This document shows, piece after piece, positions 17,458-25,517 of a stretch of DNA of 64,000 nt. The DNA is from Bacteroidales bacterium (GTDB taxonomy: Bacteria > Bacteroidota > Bacteroidia > Bacteroidales > F082), in NCBI GenBank assembly GCA_024400305.1, contig JAKSMX010000003.1, forward strand, positions 95,999 to 159,998. Direction: 5' to 3'. A program made the position numbers and the translations under genes. How positions within the stretch are numbered: position 1 is the stretch's first letter; each line of letters begins with the position of its first letter. Below the pieces are notes generated by a model. That model made no database searches. It was not told where the DNA came from and saw only the letters and a list, made by a program, of their open reading frames with translations.

Positions 17458-17541
17458 TCCTGCTGCGGCTTGGTTGCCGGACGTCGGCTTGGTAGCCCGC
17501 TCCGCGGGCGCCGACGCCCATGCAACCACTCCGCAGCAGGA
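17458..17541. repeat. Large nested GC-rich hairpin downstream of the FISUMP gene
   Basis: Four nested helices within 84 bases: TCCTGCTGCGG/CCGCAGCAGGA (11 bp), TGGTTGC/GCAACCA (7 bp), CGTCGGC/GCCGACG (7 bp) and GCCCGC/GCGGGC (6 bp) around a TCC loop, separated by small internal loops. Read on the minus strand it lies 44 bases after the FISUMP stop codon and is followed by AAAAAUUUUUUU, so it can act as a terminator. Its size and composition differ from the other terminators in the window; a mobile repeat or a functional structure is possible. Confidence 0.65.
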
Positions 17542-17584
17542 CGAGGCCTCTTCTTCCTTGACAAGGCAGGTTAAATTCTAAGAA

Positions 17585-19723
17585 CTAAAGGGCGGGGCAC
17601 ACCGGGCGCACCGTGCAACCGAGTAGCCGACTGCCGCTGAGATTCACACTCTCATCGCCCAAATAGAAGTTTATGCAGATCGCGATGTAGGGACCCCTCG
17701 AGAGGAGCGAACTCGACCAGTAGCCGCCGAGGGAACCCGCAAGATTGAGGCTCGAGCCAAGGCGGTAGCCGGCAGCCGGAAGGAAAATGCTATTGCCGTT
17801 AGTACCAGTCACGCGGTAGCCGCTCTTCCCGCCCTGGGTCGTCCTCGTCCATGTGCATCTGTAACGCAATTCTCCCCACTCTTCTTCTGTCGGCATACGA
17901 CAGTCACCGCCCCAGTTCACGTGGGCAGCGTCATCTGCCAGTTCAAGAACAGTTTTGTTGTCAACAATACCGTAATCTGAATCCGTGTTGTACTTCGTCA
18001 GGTTGTGGTAGCTGCCACGGCACCACCTATAGGTAGTCCAGTCATAATCACTCTTTGTCGTGGTCTCGCCCCAGGCGTAATAGTTGCCGTATTCCTCTGG
18101 CCTGTTCGCGCCCACGTTGCGTGTAGCCCACAGCAGTCCGCTCGGGAGGCCGAGGTCAACGAAATCGGCAGATGCCGTAAAACAGACCTTATTTGAGAGC
18201 TCTTCGCCGGTTCCCGGGTCAACGACTACGGCTGAGACCCTCTGTGCCTCGCCATCGCCAAGCGTCCACCACGTTCTTGCCTTCTGGTCGGAGCCAACGG
18301 TAACATCAGTTTGACGCAGGCTTCCGCCGCCTTCCTCGACAGCGAAACGCACAGTGAGTTCCGGGTGAATATACCAGCCGCTGTATGTTTTTGTCGTCAC
18401 GAAAACCTCAAGAGGTTGCGGCAGTGTCTCGCCATCTTCGCCTGTCTGTCCGTCACCTCCAGTTATTCTCAATTCATTTTCCGAACATGGTATGACACCT
18501 GTATCAGTGCGGTATTCGAGGCAGAAGTTTATATCCTCAGGGGAGTCCATGAAATAAATTATCCTCCACATTGCGTTGCACGAATTTTTCACCAAATTGT
18601 AAACAAAGGAAAGTTTTGACAAAAGTCCGCCGGCAAATTGCCAATTGGCCATACAGCCATTGTTGGCGTCACTTCGCAGGTAAGCCAGCAGCCCATCATA
18701 GGCACATCCCGCAATCAATGATGGTGTGATGACGCTATTTCCATGTTGAGCATTTGATATGCCCGATGCTACAGCGTCAGCAATAATATTTAATGCAGCA
18801 TTATCGAGGCTCATACCCAACATTCCGGCAACCTGATTTGCAAGATGCAGGCATAAGTCAAATAATGCCTGAGCATTGGTTCTTGACAGACGAAATTCGA
18901 CATAACCGTTAGACTCCAAAAAAGTAACAACCGTTGGTTCACCAAGATGCATGTCATCAACAGTGTGAGTGAACATATCCATGCCACCGTAATCAGCTCT
19001 CGAACGCACCACGAGGTCCATTGTACTTCCGTCATCCATATACACCTTTCCATAATAGCTCGGACACAATCCTGTAGCTCTCAAAATCGCTTTTTTCCCT
19101 TCTGCCGTGACCTTTATAGGATAACTTTCGCAGTAGTCGGTAATATCCTCACGTGTATTCATTCCGGTGGTGTCGCACAATTCTTCGTAAAGATTGTACA
19201 GCGGTGTCATCACCGCAAGATTTGTCGTGTCGTTGACAGGTGTTCCTGCCGCGATTGCTTCTGTCACACCTTGCAGAAGCTCACCATAGTGCGAGTTGCT
19301 CTGTATCATTCCAACAAGTTGGTTGTATTCCGACGGTTCGGTAATAGGTCCCAGCATCGGATGCATTGTTACAAGAGCCAGAACCGTACTGGTGGCATCA
19401 ATTACAACGGGTGCATTTCCGTTCACCCGACCGCGGTAAAGCATATAAACATTTGCATCACTGTCTGTAACGGCCACTATCTGGGGCAGGTCGATGTTAG
19501 TGAGATCGATCGTCGCGGAATTTCCAGACAGGCTGACACCTTCATAAAACGTTTCCAACAGCAAATTGTCAGTGTTTATTTCTTCACCGATATTCACATT
19601 GGCAGGAACAATTTCCACCGTCGGTTCACTGTTGGGTTGTTCAGGATCGTTGTCCTTCTTGCACGATACGCACAGCACCATCGCCATGCACAAAATCACT
19701 AATGTTTTTAACTGTCTTTTCAT
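17585..19723 (-). CDS. Lipoprotein with C-terminal FISUMP domain, possible DGR target
   Basis: A 712-residue outer-membrane lipoprotein: lipobox LCVSC with Cys at residue 21. Residues 40-420 are not recognised; an Ig-like segment follows (TVRFAVEEGGGSLRQTDVTV, near 455-510); residues 520-712 are a FISUMP (Fibrobacter succinogenes major paralogous) domain, recognised by DLGLPSGLLWATRNVGA, YYAWGET, CRMPTEEEWGEL and YWSSSL...VRPV. FISUMP/C-type-lectin-like folds display variable ligand-binding faces. In the last 61 residues, the positions that are Asn-rich in many paralogues are here Leu, Ile, Gly, Ser and Arg, as in retroelement-diversified proteins. Promoter box TATTTTTGC is at 19804-19796. 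It is probably monocistronic. Confidence 0.8.
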   Translation of the reverse strand: MKRQLKTLVILCMAMVLCVSCKKDNDPEQPNSEPTVEIVPANVNIGEEINTDNLLLETFYEGVSLSGNSATIDLTNIDLPQIVAVTDSDANVYMLYRGRVNGNAPVVIDATSTVLALVTMHPMLGPITEPSEYNQLVGMIQSNSHYGELLQGVTEAIAAGTPVNDTTNLAVMTPLYNLYEELCDTTGMNTREDITDYCESYPIKVTAEGKKAILRATGLCPSYYGKVYMDDGSTMDLVVRSRADYGGMDMFTHTVDDMHLGEPTVVTFLESNGYVEFRLSRTNAQALFDLCLHLANQVAGMLGMSLDNAALNIIADAVASGISNAQHGNSVITPSLIAGCAYDGLLAYLRSDANNGCMANWQFAGGLLSKLSFVYNLVKNSCNAMWRIIYFMDSPEDINFCLEYRTDTGVIPCSENELRITGGDGQTGEDGETLPQPLEVFVTTKTYSGWYIHPELTVRFAVEEGGGSLRQTDVTVGSDQKARTWWTLGDGEAQRVSAVVVDPGTGEELSNKVCFTASADFVDLGLPSGLLWATRNVGANRPEEYGNYYAWGETTTKSDYDWTTYRWCRGSYHNLTKYNTDSDYGIVDNKTVLELADDAAHVNWGGDCRMPTEEEWGELRYRCTWTRTTQGGKSGYRVTGTNGNSIFLPAAGYRLGSSLNLAGSLGGYWSSSLLSRGPYIAICINFYLGDESVNLSGSRLLGCTVRPVCPAL

Positions 19724-19795
19724 CTTAAAACCCTTGTTCGTGTCGGGTAACTTCTTGTTTGTTTAACTTGTTTTATCTGTTGTGTTTTTCAAACT

Positions 19796-19804
19796 GCAAA
19801 AATA
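19796..19804 (-). promoter_or_regulatory. -7 promoter box of the FISUMP lipoprotein gene
   Basis: TATTTTTGC on the minus strand, about 70 bases upstream of the start codon. Confidence 0.55.
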
Positions 19805-19969
19805 GAAACTTTTCATCATAAACCACACCAGCACACAAAATTGTTTTGTATAATACATTTATACACTTTTCCCGGAGTTATTCTTCTCTCGAAAATTGCG
19901 CGGATTGACGCCGATACATTACCGTGCGCCAACCACTTTCCAACTTTATGAACTTTCAAACTTTTCAGA

Positions 19970-21178
19970 CTAAAAATCCTCTTCCGTCAGGAATGTCCGC
20001 AGATGGATGTGCGTTATCCCGTCGAAATCGCTTTTCGTGAGAAGCGGATTCATCGAAATCACGTATTTCGGATAGTTGTCCTTTATGAGGCCGAGATTGC
20101 CGAACTCACGCTTGCGGGTCTCGTCCGCCGCAACAAGATACGAGGCCTGGACGTAAATCAGCTTCCCATTCGGCTTTGAACACACAAAATCTATTTCACC
20201 AGACGGCAACTTGCCGACTTTCACATCATAGCCGAGCCTCACAAGCTGCTGAAACACAATATTTTCAACAACTTTCTCAATATCGTTTTCCCGCGTTCCG
20301 CCAGCCAGCGTGTTGCGCAGTCCGTGGTCTTCAAAATAAAATTTGTCGTTGTTTTCAAAAAGACGCTTTCCGTGAATGTCAAATCTGTTCACCTTTTTTA
20401 TCATATACGCCTCGCAAAGATATGAGATGTAATTCATTATCACTGTTGAAGTTACTGATTCTTTCTGCGATTTCATGAATTTCGAGATGCTGTTTGCCGA
20501 CACAAGCTGCCCCGTGTTGTCGGCTAAAAAACGTACCAAATTCTCCAGAAACTGAACGTTTCTGATTTCATGACGCATTATCACATCTTTGAGCAATACA
20601 GTGTTGTAAATATCTGAATGATATTCTCTTACATCATCTTCCTCAAGCCCCATCTTCACAAGTCCCGGAAGTCCGCCGTATTTCATGTATTTTGCAAGTG
20701 AATCATCATCATTCTGAAGGTTGTGAAACTGTAAAAATTCGAGATAACTCAACGACTGAATGTAAATTTCCTTATACCTTCCCCCGATTATTGTGGTCAA
20801 ATCGGAACTCAACATCTTGGCGTTGCTGCCGGTTATAATAATGTCGGTGTTTTTTTCCGTGCGGTAACTTCTGACGCTGCGCTCAAAGCCATCAATGTCT
20901 TGAACCTCATCGATGAGAATGAAATTATGCTTGCTTTTATCGAACCGTTCTTCAATAAAATCGTTTAAATCATTGTAATTCTTTATGTTATCAAATTCAC
21001 GTTTTTCCTTGTCAATGAAGATGACATTATTGCCGCTATCAGACATTTTCTGGTCGCGGACAATCTGCAACATGCAGCTCTTCCCCACCCTGCGCTGCCC
21101 GACAAGGACTATAATTGTCTCTTTACCAATGTATTTTTCAATTTTATCAAGATAAGACTGTCTGATGATTTCATACAT
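19970..21178 (-). CDS. AAA_14/DUF4143 ATPase
   Basis: A 402-residue protein of the widespread AAA_14-DUF4143 family. Seen: Walker A VGQRRVGKSCML at residues 26-37; Walker B FILIDEVQDI near 96; sensor IITGSNAKML near 120; a winged-helix region around residues 215-260; and a C-terminal DUF4143 nuclease-like fold with GEIDFVCSKPNGKLIYVQAS near 335 (D-x(n)-Q in place of the canonical D-E-K). The role of the family is unknown; it is often found as many paralogues in one genome and in mobile or defence contexts. Three and a half tandem AT-rich repeats lie directly in front of it. Confidence 0.8.
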   Translation of the reverse strand: MYEIIRQSYLDKIEKYIGKETIIVLVGQRRVGKSCMLQIVRDQKMSDSGNNVIFIDKEKREFDNIKNYNDLNDFIEERFDKSKHNFILIDEVQDIDGFERSVRSYRTEKNTDIIITGSNAKMLSSDLTTIIGGRYKEIYIQSLSYLEFLQFHNLQNDDDSLAKYMKYGGLPGLVKMGLEEDDVREYHSDIYNTVLLKDVIMRHEIRNVQFLENLVRFLADNTGQLVSANSISKFMKSQKESVTSTVIMNYISYLCEAYMIKKVNRFDIHGKRLFENNDKFYFEDHGLRNTLAGGTRENDIEKVVENIVFQQLVRLGYDVKVGKLPSGEIDFVCSKPNGKLIYVQASYLVAADETRKREFGNLGLIKDNYPKYVISMNPLLTKSDFDGITHIHLRTFLTEEDF

Positions 21179-21308
21179 ATTTCTTTTATACTTTAAATTT
21201 TTGGCAAAAATACAAAATATTTCTTCTATACTTTGAATTTTCTGTAAAATTTCAAAAATTTCTTTTATACTTTAAATTTTTGGTAAAAACTCAAAGATTT
21301 CTTTTATA
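21179..21308 (-). repeat. Tandem ~40-bp repeats in the ATPase promoter
   Basis: Three copies (21179-21218, 21219-21257, 21258-21296) plus a partial one, each carrying the minus-strand core AAAGTATA(A/G)AAGAAAT. The copy next to the gene includes a -7 box, TATTTTTGC (21209-21201). The regular 39-40-bp period suggests operator sites for a protein, perhaps the ATPase itself. Confidence 0.75.
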
Positions 21309-21329
21309 AACGAAATTTTTCAGGTCAAA

Positions 21330-22334
21330 TCACCAGTTCGGATCGTATTCAAATCCAAAGGGATAATCGTCCGTTATTCTTTTCCTCGTGACTTGATTCA
21401 GCTTGTTGAACTGACTTCGTTGGAAACGTGCCGAGAAAAGCCCGACTCCGTTCTTGATATTCGAGTACGCCGGAGGCTGCTGGAACGAAATGTCAGAATT
21501 GTTGGCGGCGATGTATTCATACAGATTCTGCCCCATGCCCGAAATCCTGAACTCGAACTTCTCAACGAAACGCCTCACACCCGCCGGACTGTTGTTCACG
21601 AGATATTCGTCTTTTCCGAATATCTCAAGCAACTTCTCAGGAGAAAAAACGACCTTGTAGTTATGCGTCCGCGAATTGTACATCTCACCCGACTCGCCGC
21701 TTTTCAAATCAAACAGAATCTCCCTTTCGACAGTGTCAGCCGCACCGGGCATCAGCTCCTTGTAATGGAAAATGCCATTCACATTCAGATACGCCGCAAC
21801 ACTTTGATAATTAGTTGATTGATCCGGCACCTCCCATTTCAGCGAATCTCTTTTCTTTGTCCATGAAACAGACTGCTCATGCTCCGGAAAAACAAACAAA
21901 TGCGTATTTATCGTCTTAATCGTTGACTCAACAACCTCCCCGTCGTTTCTGACGATGACGAGTTTGTAATCATTTCCCGGAAGAATCCTGTTCGCAGTGT
22001 AATAATAAACCTGTCGGCGACCGCTGTAAAACAACGAGTTGGCATCGTCTGGAATCCATTTTGAAACCGTGTCCAAATGAATCGAATCATTTGTCTTCAG
22101 CCTCACAAGAATGACGTCAATCTCATCATATTTATAGTTACAAGCGTCGTAATCTTGCGCGAGGACAGAAGCGTCGCCTGTAAATGTCTTCGTTATCTTG
22201 AAAAAATTCGTGTCCGCATCTGTGTCAATTACGGAATAGACAACAGTCTTCGGACCCGAATCGCTGAAAAGGTCAACTTTTGTATTGCACGAAAACAATG
22301 CAAACACGCACAAAATCAAAAACAATCTTCTCAT
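21330..22334 (-). CDS. Lipoprotein, DUF4249-like
   Basis: A 334-residue lipoprotein: signal peptide with lipobox LFSC, Cys at residue 16. The remainder is beta-rich, with a fibronectin-like first half (YSVIDTDADTNFFKITKTF, LPGNDYKLVIV near residues 35-130) and a C-terminal pattern (YSNIKNGVGLFSARFQRS near 290) reminiscent of DUF4249 proteins, which usually accompany SusC-like transporters. No SusC gene lies nearby. Its stop lies close to the repeat block of the ATPase gene. Function unknown. Confidence 0.55.
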   Translation of the reverse strand: MRRLFLILCVFALFSCNTKVDLFSDSGPKTVVYSVIDTDADTNFFKITKTFTGDASVLAQDYDACNYKYDEIDVILVRLKTNDSIHLDTVSKWIPDDANSLFYSGRRQVYYYTANRILPGNDYKLVIVRNDGEVVESTIKTINTHLFVFPEHEQSVSWTKKRDSLKWEVPDQSTNYQSVAAYLNVNGIFHYKELMPGAADTVEREILFDLKSGESGEMYNSRTHNYKVVFSPEKLLEIFGKDEYLVNNSPAGVRRFVEKFEFRISGMGQNLYEYIAANNSDISFQQPPAYSNIKNGVGLFSARFQRSQFNKLNQVTRKRITDDYPFGFEYDPNW

Positions 22335-22340
22335 TTCAGG

Positions 22341-23873
22341 TTAATTTTTACATAATTTTTCAAAATCGGTTAATTTCACGAATGCTTTCCCGACATTTTT
22401 TGAAATGTCGCTCGCTATCAGCGACTCCATCCCGTTTTCGGAGGCCGCGATGTCGCCCGCCAAACCGTGGAGATAGACGCCGAGCAAAGCCGCTTCTTCA
22501 GGTGTATATCGTTGAGCCACAAGCGACAAGATGATTCCGGTCAGGACATCGCCGCTTCCGGCGGTCGCCATTCCCGGATTGCCGGTAGTGTTGAAGAAAC
22601 ACACGCCGGTCGGGAAAGTGACGGCGGTGTTCGCGCCTTTAAGCACGATTATCAAGTTGTACTTGCGCGACATTTCCCGCTGAAACTCAAGACGTTGCAG
22701 CGAGTTTTCCGTTTTCCCGAACAGCCGTTCAAACTCTTTCGGGTGAGGTGTCATTATCGTTCTCTCCGGCAGGAACGCGAGCCACGTCTTGTTTTCCGAG
22801 ATGATGTTCAAGGCGTCGGCGTCAAGCACCAACGGCACTTTTGTCTCCTGAATCAGGCGTTTCAAAGCGTTTGCCGTTTCGGGACGTTTTCCAAGTCCCG
22901 GCCCCGCTGCTATCGCCGTATAGTTAAGCAAATCAGGGAGTTGCGAAAAACAGTCTTCCGATTCATCAACGCTCATCATCGCTTCAGGAAGATAAACCTG
23001 CAACGGAAGCGTCGCCGACTTCGGCAGATGTGCGGTCAGCAGTCCGACGCCGCTTCTCAGGCACGACTCCGCCGCCAGCAACGCGGCTCCGGTCTTTCCC
23101 GTCGAGCCGGCGATGAGCAGCGCGTGACCGTAAGTGCCTTTGTGTGAATGTTTTCCGCGACGGTGAACTATCGGCCTTACGACTTCGTTTTCCGTAAGGA
23201 AATTGACGCTTTCCACTTTTTCCACGTAATCGGGATGAATCTTTATGTCGAGGACTTCCCAGTTTCCCACGAAAGGCTCGTTTTCAGGCAGCAGAAACGC
23301 CAATTTCGGGAACTGGAACGACAAGGTGTAATCCGGTCGAAATGTGTGTTCCGATGTTGCGAAACCGTCGCCGTTCAAGCCAGAAGCGATGTCGATGGCT
23401 ATCCTAACCGCTTGATTGTTATTGAGATGCTCAACCATCTCCGCTGCAAGCCCTTCAAGCGGACGTGTCAGCCCGGAGCCGAACATCGCATCAATGACGA
23501 CATCGGAATCCGATATTTCCGGGAAATCGTCTTTTGAAAAAACGTCATGGATAACCGAAGGATTCAGAGCTTTCAACCTCTCATAATTGACAAGGCAGTC
23601 GTGGCTCATTTTTTCGCCGACATGAACGAGAAACACCTCTACATCATAATGTTTCTGATGAAAAAGTCGTCCCAGCACGAAGCCGTCGCCGCCGTTGTTG
23701 CCCATCCCGCAGAAAATCTTCACATCAGTTTCTGTTTGATGATTCAACTTGTTTTCAATCCATCCGAAAGCCGTAGTTGCGGCGCGTTCCATCAAATCGA
23801 CAGACGTAATCGGTTCATTTTCAATGGTGTAGGCATCCGCAGAGCGGGCGTTGTTTATTGTCGGGATTTTCAT
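22341..23873 (-). CDS. nnrD/nnrE: Bifunctional NAD(P)H-hydrate epimerase / ADP-dependent dehydratase
   Basis: Repairs damaged (hydrated) NADH and NADPH: the N-terminal YjeF_N domain epimerises R to S forms, and the C-terminal domain dehydrates the S form using ADP. Seen: 510 residues from the chosen ATG; epimerase motifs FCGMGNNGGDGFVLGR near 55 and DAMFGSGLTRPLEG near 130; dehydratase motifs HKGTYGHALLIAGSTGKTG near 245, VLDADALN near 350, and NPGMATAGSGDVLTG near 435. Fusion of the two is common. The TTG at 23900 would extend the frame by 9 residues; the ATG at 23873 fits the family N-terminus better. It lies 6 bases after the lipoprotein start on the same strand. Confidence 0.9.
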   Translation of the reverse strand: MKIPTINNARSADAYTIENEPITSVDLMERAATTAFGWIENKLNHQTETDVKIFCGMGNNGGDGFVLGRLFHQKHYDVEVFLVHVGEKMSHDCLVNYERLKALNPSVIHDVFSKDDFPEISDSDVVIDAMFGSGLTRPLEGLAAEMVEHLNNNQAVRIAIDIASGLNGDGFATSEHTFRPDYTLSFQFPKLAFLLPENEPFVGNWEVLDIKIHPDYVEKVESVNFLTENEVVRPIVHRRGKHSHKGTYGHALLIAGSTGKTGAALLAAESCLRSGVGLLTAHLPKSATLPLQVYLPEAMMSVDESEDCFSQLPDLLNYTAIAAGPGLGKRPETANALKRLIQETKVPLVLDADALNIISENKTWLAFLPERTIMTPHPKEFERLFGKTENSLQRLEFQREMSRKYNLIIVLKGANTAVTFPTGVCFFNTTGNPGMATAGSGDVLTGIILSLVAQRYTPEEAALLGVYLHGLAGDIAASENGMESLIASDISKNVGKAFVKLTDFEKLCKN

Positions 23874-23931
23874 AATTAAAATTTCAATACTAAAGTTCAA
23901 ACATTCGGATACTATGCTTTGTCAGTAATTA

Positions 23932-25515
23932 TCATATTTCTTCCAAACCCAATTCTTTTAAAAACACATTGAGCTTTCTGCGTGAATCCTCAATTTTGGC
24001 ATTGCACTCCTTCAATTGTTTGGCGACAGCCTCCAAATTAATCTGTTCCTCCTCTTTCGACAGGTTCACATAACGGGTGATGTTGAGATTATAATCGTTC
24101 TCCTTGATTTCCTGCAACGTGACTTGTCTTGAATAGCGTATTTCTTCCTTGCGGAATTGGTACGTATCCACTATTTTATCCACATCTTCTTCACGAAGCA
24201 GATTCTGGCGCTTGCCCTTTTCAAAATGGCCCTCGCCGCTGGCGTTTATGAAAAGAATCCTTTCATTTTTGCGACATTTCTTCAGCACAAGAACACACAC
24301 CGGAATACCCGTGGAATAGAACAAGTTGGCGGGCAAGCCGATAACGGCATCAATATTGTCATCCTCAAGCAGTTTCTTTCGGATGTCAAATTCTTTTCCG
24401 CCACGGAACAGCACACCATGAGGCAAAATGATAGCCATTGTGCCATTGTCACTCAAGAAGTGAAAACCATGCAACAGAAAGGCGAAATCAGCGGCTGACT
24501 TTGGGGCAACACCATAACGGCTGAAACGGAAATCCTTGGCGGTTTCCTCCGTCGGATCCCAGCGCAGGCTGAAAGGAGGATTGGCAACCACTGCATCGAA
24601 CTGCATCTTCTTGGCAGGATTCTCCTCATTAAGTATATCCCAGTCATTGGCAAGAGAATCGCCGTGATGAATCTCAAACTCCGTATCCTTAACGCCATGC
24701 AGCAACATGTTCATGCGTGCAAGATTATAGGTGGTGATGTTCTTCTCCTGTCCGTAAATCTTGCCGATGGCATAGTCTTTCATCTCGCTGCGCACGTTGA
24801 GCAACAGAGAGCCGGAGCCACAAGCAAAATCCAGCACTTTATCAATGCGTTTCTTTTTGCCCGTAGCAGGGTTTTGGCAATCCAAAGTGACAATGCGCGA
24901 AAGTATGGTGGAGATCATCTGCGGCGTGTAGAATTCTCCCGCCTTCTGCCCCGAACCGGCGGCAAACTGACCAATCAGATATTCGTAGGCATCGCCCAAG
25001 GCATCGGAATCAGAAGGGATTTCGGCGAGGCCGTCGGCGATGGTCATAATGACCTTGCACAAAAGCGCATTGCGCTCGGTATAGTTTTTCCCCAACTTCT
25101 CGGAATTCAGGTTTATTTCAGAAAACAATCCCTTGAACGAACTTTCAAACGATTCATTTTCAATATATTTGAATCCTTCCTGCAAGGTCTGAAGCAGATC
25201 TGAACTTTGTGTTCGGGCAAGTTCGGCAATATTGCTCCAAAGATATTGAGGTTCAATCACATAATGGATTTTGCGACGCATCTGCCTTTCAAACAGCAAA
25301 GTATCGTCAGGATTTTCTTTGTACCATATCTGAAGAGTGGCATAATCCGATCCCAATTCTTTTTGAGCGGATTTTATATAGTTGTCCGACAGATATTTCC
25401 AGAAAAGAAACGACAGCATATAGTCGCGGAAATCGTCCGCCATCATAGCGCCGCGTAGGTTGTTGGCGATGTTCCAAAGGGTCTTGCCTAATTCTTGCTG
25501 ATTATTTTGTGTCAT
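23932..25515 (-). CDS. hsdM: Type I restriction-modification DNA methyltransferase HsdM
   Basis: N6-adenine methyltransferase subunit of a type I R-M system; with HsdS it methylates the host recognition sites. Seen: 527 residues; N-terminal HsdM_N bundle (LGKTLWNIANNLRGAM, MLSFLFWKYLSDNY); GEFYTPQMIS near 195; SAM-binding FACGSGSLLL near 230; catalytic NPPFSLRW near 313; and a C-terminal helical part. It is the last gene of the operon, 2 bases after the PrrC-like gene. In many type I loci hsdM comes first, so the order here is unusual. Confidence 0.95.
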   Translation of the reverse strand: MTQNNQQELGKTLWNIANNLRGAMMADDFRDYMLSFLFWKYLSDNYIKSAQKELGSDYATLQIWYKENPDDTLLFERQMRRKIHYVIEPQYLWSNIAELARTQSSDLLQTLQEGFKYIENESFESSFKGLFSEINLNSEKLGKNYTERNALLCKVIMTIADGLAEIPSDSDALGDAYEYLIGQFAAGSGQKAGEFYTPQMISTILSRIVTLDCQNPATGKKKRIDKVLDFACGSGSLLLNVRSEMKDYAIGKIYGQEKNITTYNLARMNMLLHGVKDTEFEIHHGDSLANDWDILNEENPAKKMQFDAVVANPPFSLRWDPTEETAKDFRFSRYGVAPKSAADFAFLLHGFHFLSDNGTMAIILPHGVLFRGGKEFDIRKKLLEDDNIDAVIGLPANLFYSTGIPVCVLVLKKCRKNERILFINASGEGHFEKGKRQNLLREEDVDKIVDTYQFRKEEIRYSRQVTLQEIKENDYNLNITRYVNLSKEEEQINLEAVAKQLKECNAKIEDSRRKLNVFLKELGLEEI

Positions 25516-25517
25516 AG

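Noticed and set aside
21201-21300. Tandem repeats at 21179-21308 as a CRISPR-like array
   Set aside because: The repeats are contiguous 40-bp units without unique spacers and are AT-rich, so they fit promoter iterons better.
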